Assembly: GCA_902583635.1 (NCBI GenBank)
Contig: CACHWJ010000006.1
Location: forward strand, 1-49,925
Source: an uncultured Pelagibacteraceae bacterium
Lineage (GTDB): Bacteria; Pseudomonadota; Alphaproteobacteria; Pelagibacterales; Pelagibacteraceae
DNA length: 49,925 bases
Direction of reading: 5' to 3'
Position 1 is the stretch's first letter. Every line of letters starts with the position of its first letter. Both the position numbers and the translations under genes were made by a program. The notes under the pieces are model-generated. The model made no database searches. It had not been told where the DNA came from and saw only the letters and a program-made list of their open reading frames with translations. Shown in pieces: positions 35,370 through 44,272 of this stretch.

Positions 35370-36557
35370 ATGAGTAAAATTCCTAAAGACGTTGTTATTA
35401 CCTCTGCATTAAGAACACCAATAGGTAAATACAAAGGATCTCTCAAAAACATCAGTGCAGATAAGCTTGGTGCATTGGTTATTAAAGAGGCAATTTTCAA
35501 ATCAAGCCTTAAAGGAGAAGATGTAGATGAGGTTATTATGGGACATGTTCTCACAGCAGGTCTTGGTCAAAATCCAGCAAGACAAGCTTCAATTCATGCA
35601 GGCGTTCCTGTTTCAAAACCAGCTCATATAGTAAATCAAGTATGTGGTTCTGGTTTAAGATCCGTTGTATCTGCCTATCAATCAATAAAGTTAGAGCAAA
35701 ATGAAATTGTTGTTGCAGGTGGTCAAGAGAGCATGTCTAGAGCAACACATGCGATATTCTTAAAAGATGATAAAAAATTTATTGAAGACAATTTGATAGA
35801 TACCATGATTAAGGACGGACTGACTGACTCTTTTAACGATTATCATATGGGTATTACAGCGGAAAATATTGCAGAAAAATATAATATTTCGCGACATGAG
35901 CAGGATATTTTTTCAATAAGTTCCCAAAAAAAAGCAAAAAAAGCTTATGAGGAAAAAAAGTTTAAGGATGAATTAATAAAGTTACAAATCCAAACTAACA
36001 ATGAAAAATTTATTTTTGAACATGATGAATATTTAAGAAATAACATAAATCTGGATGATTTAGAAAAACTTAAAACAGTATTTAAAGAAAATGGAACTGT
36101 TACACCTGGAAATTCATCTGGATTAAACGATGGTGCAGCTGCTACAGTTTTGATGACTAGAGAAAGAGCCGAGTTAAAATCCTTAGAAATACTTGCAAAC
36201 ATTGTGTCTTGGGCATCATCAGGAGTCGAACCTTCTCTTATGGGACTTGGACCGATACCTTCAATTAAAGAGGCTCTTATTAGAGCTCAGTGGAAAATAG
36301 AGGATGTAGATTTATTTGAAATCAATGAAGCTTTCGCAGCACAATCTATAGCAGTTATAAGAGAACTTAAAATTCCAGAAGAAAAAGTTAACGTAAACGG
36401 TGGAGCAATAGCTTTAGGTCACCCTATAGGTGCCTCAGGAACAAGAATACTTGTCACATTAATTCATGAACTTAAAAGACAAGGAAAAAAGAAAGGATGT
36501 GCGGCACTCTGCATTGGTGGAGGTATGGGTATAGCTATGTGTGTTGAGAGAAATTAA
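35370..36557 (+). CDS. Acetyl-CoA C-acetyltransferase (thiolase)
   Basis: 395-aa type II thiolase that condenses two acetyl-CoA or cleaves acetoacetyl-CoA. The acylated Cys lies in NQVCGSGLRSV (about 90), the catalytic His in NGGAIALGHPIGASGTR, and the second Cys in CAALCIGGGMGIA near the C-terminus. Length and motifs fit PhaA/AtoB-type biosynthetic thiolases. No phaB/phaC or beta-oxidation gene is adjacent. It is divergent from tRNA-Arg. Confidence 0.92.
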   Translation: MSKIPKDVVITSALRTPIGKYKGSLKNISADKLGALVIKEAIFKSSLKGEDVDEVIMGHVLTAGLGQNPARQASIHAGVPVSKPAHIVNQVCGSGLRSVVSAYQSIKLEQNEIVVAGGQESMSRATHAIFLKDDKKFIEDNLIDTMIKDGLTDSFNDYHMGITAENIAEKYNISRHEQDIFSISSQKKAKKAYEEKKFKDELIKLQIQTNNEKFIFEHDEYLRNNINLDDLEKLKTVFKENGTVTPGNSSGLNDGAAATVLMTRERAELKSLEILANIVSWASSGVEPSLMGLGPIPSIKEALIRAQWKIEDVDLFEINEAFAAQSIAVIRELKIPEEKVNVNGGAIALGHPIGASGTRILVTLIHELKRQGKKKGCAALCIGGGMGIAMCVERN

Positions 36558-36685
36558 CAGAGTACATTAAGTTTTTTGCGAATTTTTTTGTACAATACCT
36601 TAACAACATTAACAAAAAACTCATTAATGTGATAAAAATAGAATCTAATAAAGTTTTTTGGAGTATACAAAACAAATAAAAAATA

Positions 36686-39600
36686 ATGAGCGAAAAATTA
36701 GTTGTCCCTGATATTGGTGAATTTGAAAATGTTGAAGTAATTGAAATACTAGTAAAATCAGGAGATCACATAAAAAAAAATGATCCTTTAATAACTATTG
36801 AAAGTGATAAATCTAGCGTTGAAATTCCTTCAACAGTGGATGGAAAAATCGAAAGCATTGGGCTTAAAGTTGGTGATAAAGTCTCAAAAGGGGATTTAAT
36901 TTTAAATTATTTATCTTCAACGATAACTACAAATACTGATACAATTCCAAAGGATACAGAAAATATAATTAAACAAGCAGAAAAAGTTATTGCCGTACAA
37001 AAAAATAAAGAGAAAGAAGAAGAAATAAAAAAAATCATTCCTGAAAAAAAACAATCAATTATTCAAGTCAGCAATGGTTCAGATATAGATCCTCTGGAAA
37101 CAAAAGATTGGTTAGAATCTTTATCAGCTGTAATTTCTAAAGATGGAAATCATAGAGCTCATTTTTTAATTAAAGAATTAATAAATAAAGCTTACCGTGA
37201 AGGTGCAAATATTCCTTATACTCAAAATACACCATACATTAATACAATACCTCCTGAAGCTGAGGTAAAATCAAATGGAGATCAAAATATTGAGAGAAGA
37301 ATAAGATCATTAATCAGATGGAATTCAGCTGCCATGGTAGTTAGGGCCAATAAAAAATTTCCTGAATTAGGCGGACATATAGGTACATTTGCGTCAGCAG
37401 CAACTCTGTATGATGTAGGAATGAACCATTTTTGGAGAGCAAAAAATAATAAATTTGGTGGAGATTTGATTTACTTCCAAGGTCATAGCGCTCCAGGAAT
37501 GTATGCAAGAGCATATTTAGAGGGAAGATTAAATGAAAAACAATTAGATAGTTTTAGACAAGAGGTTAAACCTGGAGGACTATCCTCTTATCCACACCCA
37601 TGGTTGATGCCAAAGTTTTGGCAATTTCCAACAGTCTCTATGGGCCTTGGTCCTATGCTTGCAATTTATCAAGCTAGGTACATGAAATATTTAATCAATA
37701 GAGGATTAATAAAAGATGAAGGAAGGAAAGTATGGGCTTTCTTAGGTGATGGGGAGATGGACGAACCAGAGTCAATGGGAGCAATTGGATTAGCTGCTAG
37801 AGAGAATTTAGATAATTTAATTTTTGTTATTAACTGTAATCTTCAAAGACTGGATGGACCTGTTAGAGGTAATGGAAAAATAATTCAAGAACTTGAGGGG
37901 AGTTTTAGAGGGTCTGGTTGGAACGTAATTAAAGTAATATGGGGTTCCTATTGGGACTCTTTACTGGCTAACGATAAAGAAGGCCATTTAGTAAAGCTTA
38001 TGAATGAGACAGTTGATGGAGAATACCAAGCTGCTAAAGCAAGAGATGGTGCTTATGTAAGAGAAAAATTCTTTGGAAAATATCCTCAAACTTTAGAAAT
38101 GGTTTCAAGTTTATCAGATAAAGATATCTGGAGATTAAACAGAGGCGGCCATGATCCACATAAAGTTTATGCAGCATATGATAAAGCAACCAAACATCAA
38201 GGAAGCCCGACTGTTATTATTGCTAAAACTATTAAAGGATATGGTATGGGAAAATCTGGAGAAAGTGTGAACACAACCCATCAAACAAAAAAATTAGATG
38301 TAGATGATTTAATGTATTACAGAGACCGTTTTGATGTCCCTTTGACAGACGAACAAGTTAGAAATATTGAATATTTTAGACCTGATGAAAAATCTCAAGA
38401 AATTAAATATTTAAAAGATAGAAGAATTAAACTAGGTGGATTTTTACCTGAGAGGTCGACTTTTGCAAAACCTATTAAAGCACCCTCAAAAGATATTTTT
38501 GATTTTATGAAAGTATCAACTGGTGAAAAAGAAATGTCTACAACAATGGCTCTTGTTAGAATGTTAACCAATTTAATGAGAGATAAAAATATTTCTCCGA
38601 GATTAGTTCCTATAATTCCAGATGAAGCAAGAACATTTGGTATGGAAGGATTTTTTCAAAAAATTGGAATTTATGCTCATGAAGGTCAAAAATATGAACC
38701 AGAAGACTCTGCACAATTAAGCTCATATAGAGAAGAAAAAAGTGGACAAGTTCTAGAGGAGGGAATTAATGAAGCAGGTGCTATGTCATCATGGATTGCT
38801 GCAGCAACAGCTTACACAAATCATGATATTGAAATGATTCCAATCTACACTTTTTATTCTATGTTTGGTTTTCAAAGAATTGGAGATCTTGCTTGGGCAG
38901 CTGGAGATAGTCAAGCCAGAGGTTTTTTGATTGGTGCTACTGCAGGAAGGACGACATTGGCTGGGGAAGGTCTACAACACCAGGATGGTCATAGTCATTT
39001 AATTGCTTCTACTATTCCAAATTGTGTAACTTATGATCCAACATTTCATTATGAACTAGCAGTAATTTTTAGAGAAGGTTTGAGAAGAATGCATGAGAAA
39101 AAAGAAAATGTCTTTTATTATATTACGACAATGAATGAAAATTACTCCCATCCAGAGATGCCAAAAGATAAAAATACAGAAGAGGGAATATTAAAAGGGA
39201 TGTACAAAATAAAAGATTTTGACAAACATAAAAAAACTAAAATTCAACTTCTTGGATCAGGTACAATACTACGAGAAATGATTTCGGCAGCTGAAATTTT
39301 GCAAAAAGATTATCAAATTGATAGTGAGATCTGGAGTGTTACTAGTTTTAATGAACTTAGAAAAGATGGAATGGAAGTTGAGAGATATAATTTGTTAAAT
39401 CCAGACAAAGAACCAAAAATATCTTTTGTTGAGCAATGTTTAGGTAAAACAGAGGGTCCAATTATGGCTGCTTCAGATTATATGAGAATGAATTCAGATC
39501 AAATTAGACCTTATACTAATAAAAGTTTCTACTCTCTGGGTGCTGATGGTTTTGGTAGGAGTGATACAAGAAAAAATTTAAGAAAATTCTTTGAAGTGGA

Positions 39601-39730
39601 TAAAGAGCACATAGTTGCATATGGATTAAGTATTTTAGCAAAAGAGCAACTTATAGCCTCAAAACATGCAAAAGAAGCAATGAAAAAATATAACATTGAT
39701 GGCAATAAGCCAATGCCCACTAAATTATAA
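36686..39730 (+). CDS. aceE: Pyruvate dehydrogenase E1 (AceE, homodimeric type) with N-terminal lipoyl domain
   Basis: 1014-aa fusion. Residues 1-~78 are a complete lipoyl domain (VPDIGEFENVEVIEILV, lipoyl-Lys42 in ESDKSSVE, LKVGDKVSKGDLIL). A Lys/Glu-rich linker runs to ~130, and from DIDPLETKDWL (133) the rest is a full-length homodimeric AceE. The thiamine-diphosphate motif is FLGDGEMDEPES with the following NCNLQRLDGP. AceE normally has no lipoyl domain and lipoyl groups belong to E2. The enzyme decarboxylates pyruvate and passes acetyl to lipoyl groups. aceF follows after 1 nt. Confidence 0.94.
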   Translation: MSEKLVVPDIGEFENVEVIEILVKSGDHIKKNDPLITIESDKSSVEIPSTVDGKIESIGLKVGDKVSKGDLILNYLSSTITTNTDTIPKDTENIIKQAEKVIAVQKNKEKEEEIKKIIPEKKQSIIQVSNGSDIDPLETKDWLESLSAVISKDGNHRAHFLIKELINKAYREGANIPYTQNTPYINTIPPEAEVKSNGDQNIERRIRSLIRWNSAAMVVRANKKFPELGGHIGTFASAATLYDVGMNHFWRAKNNKFGGDLIYFQGHSAPGMYARAYLEGRLNEKQLDSFRQEVKPGGLSSYPHPWLMPKFWQFPTVSMGLGPMLAIYQARYMKYLINRGLIKDEGRKVWAFLGDGEMDEPESMGAIGLAARENLDNLIFVINCNLQRLDGPVRGNGKIIQELEGSFRGSGWNVIKVIWGSYWDSLLANDKEGHLVKLMNETVDGEYQAAKARDGAYVREKFFGKYPQTLEMVSSLSDKDIWRLNRGGHDPHKVYAAYDKATKHQGSPTVIIAKTIKGYGMGKSGESVNTTHQTKKLDVDDLMYYRDRFDVPLTDEQVRNIEYFRPDEKSQEIKYLKDRRIKLGGFLPERSTFAKPIKAPSKDIFDFMKVSTGEKEMSTTMALVRMLTNLMRDKNISPRLVPIIPDEARTFGMEGFFQKIGIYAHEGQKYEPEDSAQLSSYREEKSGQVLEEGINEAGAMSSWIAAATAYTNHDIEMIPIYTFYSMFGFQRIGDLAWAAGDSQARGFLIGATAGRTTLAGEGLQHQDGHSHLIASTIPNCVTYDPTFHYELAVIFREGLRRMHEKKENVFYYITTMNENYSHPEMPKDKNTEEGILKGMYKIKDFDKHKKTKIQLLGSGTILREMISAAEILQKDYQIDSEIWSVTSFNELRKDGMEVERYNLLNPDKEPKISFVEQCLGKTEGPIMAASDYMRMNSDQIRPYTNKSFYSLGADGFGRSDTRKNLRKFFEVDKEHIVAYGLSILAKEQLIASKHAKEAMKKYNIDGNKPMPTKL
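36725..36838 (+). repeat. Lipoyl-domain coding repeat, copy 1 (in aceE)
   Basis: This part of the aceE lipoyl domain is closely repeated in aceF (around 39775-39890). A 55-nt core matches at 50 positions and the two domains share about 49 of 70 residues. This suggests duplication from one gene to the other, or conversion between copies, more than independent recruitment. Confidence 0.75.
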
Positions 39731-39731
39731 A

Positions 39732-40988
39732 ATGAAAGAGATTAATATTAAGGTTCCAAATATTGGTGACTTCACAGACGTTGAAGTAATAGAAGTTTTG
39801 GTAAATGAAGGCCAAGATATTTTAAAAAATGATCCATTAATAACAATTGAGAGTGATAAATCCAGCGTTGAAATTCCATCAAACTTTGAAGGAAAAGTTA
39901 AATCTCTTAAATTAAAAGTTGGTGATAAAGTTTCAGAGGGTGATTTAATTTTAATATTAGAAAGTTTGTCAATTGAAGGTAAAATTAAAGAAGAAACAAA
40001 AATTGAAAAACAATCTGAGCCAATTGTAGAAATAAAACAAGCAACAGAACAAATTTCTATATCCGAAAAAAAAATTAAAGATACTCGCTCAGCAAGTCCA
40101 AAAGCTAGAAAATTTGCAAGGGAGTTAGGTGTTAATATCAACCAAGTGGTAGGTAGTGAAAAAGGTGGAAGAGTAATAGAGGATGATATTAAAAAATTTG
40201 TTTCTTCAAAAACAGTAAATAATTATCAAGCAAAAGAAATCAAACCAATTAAAATTAAGAATGAGTATGAACATGCAGATTTTGGAAAAGTTGAGATTAA
40301 AGATATACCAAGAGTAAAGAAATTAGCTTCAACTTATCTTACAAATTCTTGGACAACCATTCCTCATGTAACTAATCATGATGAAGCAGATATAACTGAA
40401 ATGGAAAGTTTTAGAACTTCTTTGAAAGATGTTTATACTGGAGAAAAAATAAAAATTACTCCTTTGGCATTTATTATTAAAGCATTAGTTGCTTCTTTAA
40501 AAAAGTTTCCAAGTTTTAATTCTTCAATAGATGAGATTGAAAGCGGAAAAATGACTTTAAAAAAATACTATCATATTGGAATTGCAGTTGATACTCCAAA
40601 TGGATTGATGGTTCCAAAAATCAGAGATGCAAATAATAAAAAAATTTCATTAATCGGTAAAGAGTTAAAACAAGTCAGCGAACTTTGTAGAAATCTAAAA
40701 ATAGATAAGAAGGAATTATTTGGGGGATCAATGACGATTACAAGTCTAGGAGGAATTGGCGGATCTTTCTTTACACCAATTATAAATTATCCTGAAGTAG
40801 CTATTTTAGGTATTGGAAGGTCAGAAAAAAAACAAGTATTTTTAAATGGAAAGTTTCAAATAAGAACAATGTTACCAATTTCTCTATCTTATGATCACAG
40901 AATTATTGACGGAGCAGAAGCTGCTCGGTTTAACAACGATTTAAAAGAAAATTTAGGAAATAATTTCGCTTATAGGTTAGCCGTATAA
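39732..40988 (+). CDS. aceF: Pyruvate dehydrogenase E2, dihydrolipoyl acetyltransferase
   Basis: 418-aa E2 core. One lipoyl domain (about 3-78, lipoyl-Lys43 in ESDKSSVE), an acidic/basic linker, a peripheral-subunit-binding domain (SASPKARKFARELGVN to GGRVIEDDIKKFV, about 128-168), and the catalytic domain with the active-site His in YDHRIIDGAEAARF (about 389). The start is the ATG 1 nt after the aceE stop; the upstream extension of the frame lies in aceE and is spurious. E. coli AceF has three lipoyl domains, here one. No E3 (lpd) gene follows, so E3 must come from elsewhere. Confidence 0.94.
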   Translation: MKEINIKVPNIGDFTDVEVIEVLVNEGQDILKNDPLITIESDKSSVEIPSNFEGKVKSLKLKVGDKVSEGDLILILESLSIEGKIKEETKIEKQSEPIVEIKQATEQISISEKKIKDTRSASPKARKFARELGVNINQVVGSEKGGRVIEDDIKKFVSSKTVNNYQAKEIKPIKIKNEYEHADFGKVEIKDIPRVKKLASTYLTNSWTTIPHVTNHDEADITEMESFRTSLKDVYTGEKIKITPLAFIIKALVASLKKFPSFNSSIDEIESGKMTLKKYYHIGIAVDTPNGLMVPKIRDANNKKISLIGKELKQVSELCRNLKIDKKELFGGSMTITSLGGIGGSFFTPIINYPEVAILGIGRSEKKQVFLNGKFQIRTMLPISLSYDHRIIDGAEAARFNNDLKENLGNNFAYRLAV

Positions 40989-40994
40989 TTATTT

Positions 40995-41900
40995 ATGACA
41001 AAATCTATATCTTTACTCAGTGCTTTACTGTGTACTTTTATTTGGGGAACAACATTTATAGCTCAAGATACTGGGATGGATAATATAGGACCCTTTACAT
41101 TTAATGCAGCTCGATTTTTCATAGGTTTTTTAGCTATCATACCATTGGTACTCCTATTTGAGGTAAAAAAAATGAAATCGGAGTTTAAGATTGATTTCAA
41201 AACATTTGCAATCTTCTCTTTTTTGATTGGCTCGTCTCTTTTTTTAGGGTCTGGTTTGCAACAAATTGCTTTACTTTATACCGATGTAGCTAATGCAGCT
41301 TTTTTTACAATTTTTTATGTGCCAATGGTGCCGATTATAATTTTTTTGTTTGGAAAAATTTCTATACATTGGAGTATATGGCCGTCTGTAATTTTATGTT
41401 TAATAGGAGGGTATTTACTAACAAATTTTTATGATGCTACAATTAGGCTTGGAGACGGTTTAGTTATTTTAGGGGCACTTTTTTGGAGTACTCATATTAT
41501 TTTCGTTGGAATTATAGTAAAAAAATACAATCTACCACTTACCATAGGTGCTGTACAAACATTAATAGTCTCAATATTTTCATTTGCTATTGGTTTAGTG
41601 TACGAAGAATTTATTTTAGTAAATATATTAAAAGAATTAGACTCAATACTATATGCTGGAATTTTATCTGGAGGATTAGCATTTGTATTACAGATTTATG
41701 CTCAAAAAAACATTTCACCTGCGCCAGCAGCAATTATTTTTTCACTTGAGGGAGTGTTTGCTACAATAGCTGCTTGGTTTCTATTGAGCCAGATTTTAGA
41801 TATTAATAACTTACTTGGCTGTTTTTTCATTTTGTGTGGAGTACTATTATCTCAGTTACTTCCTTTAATGAAAAAAGATATGCTTAATAAATTAAGCTAA
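40995..41900 (+). CDS. EamA/DMT-family transporter
   Basis: 301-aa polytopic protein with about ten transmembrane helices in two EamA repeats. The first contains FIWGTTFIAQDTGMD with the conserved W-G-x-x-F; the second opens with GDGLVILGALFWSTHIIFVG and ends PAPAAIIFSLEGVFATIAAW. DMT exporters/importers handle small metabolites such as amino acids; the substrate is unknown. It lies 6 nt after aceF. The end overlaps uppP by 17 nt convergently. Confidence 0.87.
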   Translation: MTKSISLLSALLCTFIWGTTFIAQDTGMDNIGPFTFNAARFFIGFLAIIPLVLLFEVKKMKSEFKIDFKTFAIFSFLIGSSLFLGSGLQQIALLYTDVANAAFFTIFYVPMVPIIIFLFGKISIHWSIWPSVILCLIGGYLLTNFYDATIRLGDGLVILGALFWSTHIIFVGIIVKKYNLPLTIGAVQTLIVSIFSFAIGLVYEEFILVNILKELDSILYAGILSGGLAFVLQIYAQKNISPAPAAIIFSLEGVFATIAAWFLLSQILDINNLLGCFFILCGVLLSQLLPLMKKDMLNKLS

Positions 41901-42648
41901 ATAAAATCAAAGCTATTATTATTCTATAAATTACAAAAACATTCATAGAAAATTTATTTATATAAATTAAAAAAAATTTGACTGTCATAAAAGATAATAT
42001 AAAAGATGATATTATTGCAACAAACACCAAATAATTTAATTCAACAGGTTGATTTACAATATCCTTTAATCCCAAAAAGCTTGCTCCACAAAGTGCAGGA
42101 ATAGAAAGTAAAAAAGATATTTTACCTGAGTCAACTCTATTAAATTTTAAAATTCTAGCGGCTGTTATGGTAATACCTGCTCTACTTACACCTGGCACAA
42201 GTGATAAAACTTGAAAAAGACCAATGAAAAATATTGTTTGAATATTTAAATTAGTTGAAATTTTTTTATCAAATCTATTTTTATCTGCGATGTATAAAAC
42301 TATTGCAAATACAAGGGTGGTCCATGCAATTACTTTTATATCTCTTAGAGCATAAATAAAATTTGTAGAGTATAAAATATATCCAACTATTATTAATGGA
42401 ATAGAACCAAGAACAATTAAACTTAATAATCTTTTGTTATTTTTAACGTCTAATAATTCTTCTCTAAAAAAATAAATTATTGCTAACAAAGATCCTAAAT
42501 GAAGACTAATATCTATTAACAAAGAATTAGACTTAAACTCATATAAGCTTGAAACCAGAATTAAGTGTGCGGACGAACTTACTGGCAAGAACTCCGACAC
42601 ACCTTGTATTACTGAAAGGATTAATACTTCTATTATATTTTGAAACAT
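41884..42648 (-). CDS. uppP: Undecaprenyl-diphosphate phosphatase
   Basis: 254-aa integral membrane phosphatase that recycles undecaprenyl diphosphate for peptidoglycan and other envelope polymers. Hallmarks are the N-terminal GVSEFLPVSSSAHLIL with the conserved Glu and Ser residues, and PGVSRAGITITAARIL carrying the catalytic Arg/Ser region. About eight helices. It is a single gene with a 184-nt divergent spacer to gltD. Confidence 0.94.
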   Translation of the reverse strand: MFQNIIEVLILSVIQGVSEFLPVSSSAHLILVSSLYEFKSNSLLIDISLHLGSLLAIIYFFREELLDVKNNKRLLSLIVLGSIPLIIVGYILYSTNFIYALRDIKVIAWTTLVFAIVLYIADKNRFDKKISTNLNIQTIFFIGLFQVLSLVPGVSRAGITITAARILKFNRVDSGKISFLLSIPALCGASFLGLKDIVNQPVELNYLVFVAIISSFILSFMTVKFFLIYINKFSMNVFVIYRIIIALILFSLIY

Positions 42649-42755
42649 CGCTTCTTCGTAGCTTATAAAATATGGATTTAAAACAATTCGATTTGATCAT
42701 ATTAGGTATGCATTTATTAGAAAGTTGTTTAAATTCGCGAAGAGTCATCAAATCA

Positions 42756-42774
42756 AGGTCATAATTTATGACCT
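42756..42774 (+). promoter_or_regulatory. Perfect 19-nt palindrome upstream of gltDB
   Basis: AGGTCATAA-T-TTATGACCT is a perfect 9-bp inverted repeat with one central base, 58 nt before the gltD ATG. It lies 4 nt upstream of a TATACT -10 candidate (42779-42784), filling the spacer region of the promoter. A dimeric regulator bound here would affect gltDB transcription; which regulator is unknown. Confidence 0.55.
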
Positions 42775-42832
42775 ATTTTATACTTTATTAAATAAAATCA
42801 AGCTATAACTTGCTAAAAATTAAGAAATTATT

Positions 42833-44272
42833 ATGCCTGATAAAATGTTAAAATTTGTAAAAATAGGTCAACAAACACCACCTAAAAGGGAAGTTGCCTC
42901 TAGAAAACAGGATTTTAAAGAGATTTACGACGAATATATAAATGAAAAAGCTAAAGAGCAGTCTAGTAGATGCTCACAATGTGGAGTTCCTTTTTGTCAA
43001 GTTCATTGCCCTTTAAGTAACAATATACCTGACTGGCTAAAGCTTACTGCTGAAGGAAGACTTAAAGAAGCCTATGAATTATCACAAAGCACAAATAATA
43101 TGCCCGAAGTTTGTGGGAGAATATGTCCTCAAGACAGATTGTGTGAAGGAAATTGTGTAATTGAACAATCTGGTCATGGAACTGTAACGATTGGTTCTGT
43201 AGAAAAATATCTTACTGATAATGCTTGGGAACAAGGCTGGGTGAAACCAATTCAAGTTAACCAAGAAAAAAATCAAAGTGTAGGCATTATTGGAGCAGGT
43301 CCAGCAGGATTAGCAGCTGCAGAGCAATTAAGAAAAATTGGATATAAAATTACTGTTTATGATCGATACGATCGAGCAGGTGGCTTATTAATATATGGAA
43401 TTCCAAATTTTAAATTAGAAAAAGAAATTGTTGAAAGAAGAACGAAACTTCTAAAAGATGGAGGAATAGAGTTTGTTCAAAATTTTGAGGTTGGCAAAGA
43501 TGCAACTTTAGATCAATTACGTAAAAAGCACGATGCTATTTTGATCGCAACTGGAGTTTATAAAGCAAGAGAAGTTGAGTTAAAGGGAAATGATTTGGAT
43601 AATATTTTTCCAGCCATGGATTTTTTAACTGCATCAAATAAAAAAGGTTTAGGAGATGAAGTTGAATTATTTGACAAAGGAATTTTAAACGCCGAAGGTA
43701 AAGACGTTGTTGTAATTGGAGGTGGTGATACTGCTATGGATTGTGTAAGGACATCTATTAGACAAAAAGCAAAATCTGTAAAATGTTTATATAGAAGAGA
43801 TAAAGAAAATATGCCTGGTTCAGCAAGAGAGGTTGCTAATGCTGAGGAAGAAGGAGTGCAATTTGTTTGGCTATCAAGTCCAAAAGAATTTAAAGGTACA
43901 AATAAAATTGAAAAATTAGTTGTAGATCAAATCAAACTTGGTGATCCTGACGAAAGTGGAAGAAGGAAACCACAAGTTCAGGAGGGTTCAAGTTATGAAA
44001 TCAATGCTGATATGGTTATAAAGGCTTTGGGTTTTGACCCTGAAGATTTACCAAAAATGTTTGAAGCAAATGAGTTACAAGTAACAAAATGGGGAACAAT
44101 TAAAGCTGATTTTGATACTATGGAGACCAATATTAAAGGTGTATTTGCTGCTGGTGATATAATTAGAGGCGCTTCTTTAGTGGTTTGGGCGATTAAAGAT
44201 GGAAGAGATGCCGCAAATTCAATTAAAAATTATTTAGAAAATAAGTCTTTAAAAGAGAGAAGAGTAGCTTAG
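42833..44272 (+). CDS. gltD: Glutamate synthase (NADPH) small subunit
   Basis: 479-aa beta subunit that oxidises NADPH and passes electrons through Fe-S and FAD to GltB. N-terminal Fe-S cysteines are CSQCGVPFCQVHCP and CGRICPQDRLCEGNC; the FAD site is GAGPAGLAAAEQL, the NADPH site GGGDTAMDCVRTS, and the C-terminal FAD motif GVFAAGDIIRGASLVVWAI. gltD precedes gltB, the order also found in some other Alphaproteobacteria. The TAG stop overlaps the gltB GTG. Confidence 0.96.
   Translation: MPDKMLKFVKIGQQTPPKREVASRKQDFKEIYDEYINEKAKEQSSRCSQCGVPFCQVHCPLSNNIPDWLKLTAEGRLKEAYELSQSTNNMPEVCGRICPQDRLCEGNCVIEQSGHGTVTIGSVEKYLTDNAWEQGWVKPIQVNQEKNQSVGIIGAGPAGLAAAEQLRKIGYKITVYDRYDRAGGLLIYGIPNFKLEKEIVERRTKLLKDGGIEFVQNFEVGKDATLDQLRKKHDAILIATGVYKAREVELKGNDLDNIFPAMDFLTASNKKGLGDEVELFDKGILNAEGKDVVVIGGGDTAMDCVRTSIRQKAKSVKCLYRRDKENMPGSAREVANAEEEGVQFVWLSSPKEFKGTNKIEKLVVDQIKLGDPDESGRRKPQVQEGSSYEINADMVIKALGFDPEDLPKMFEANELQVTKWGTIKADFDTMETNIKGVFAAGDIIRGASLVVWAIKDGRDAANSIKNYLENKSLKERRVA

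Noticed and set aside
39696-39731. An earlier start for aceF within aceE
   Set aside because: The extension overlaps the end of aceE; the ATG at 39732 gives the proper lipoyl-domain start.
42539-42751. A 70-codon minus-strand frame overlapping the uppP start
   Set aside because: Its second half is uppP in another frame and the first half has no ribosome-binding site or motif.
42672-42764. A 30-codon plus-strand frame (MDLKQFDLIILG...) between uppP and gltD
   Set aside because: No ribosome-binding site, no recognised family, and it runs into the promoter palindrome; it reads as chance in AT-rich DNA.
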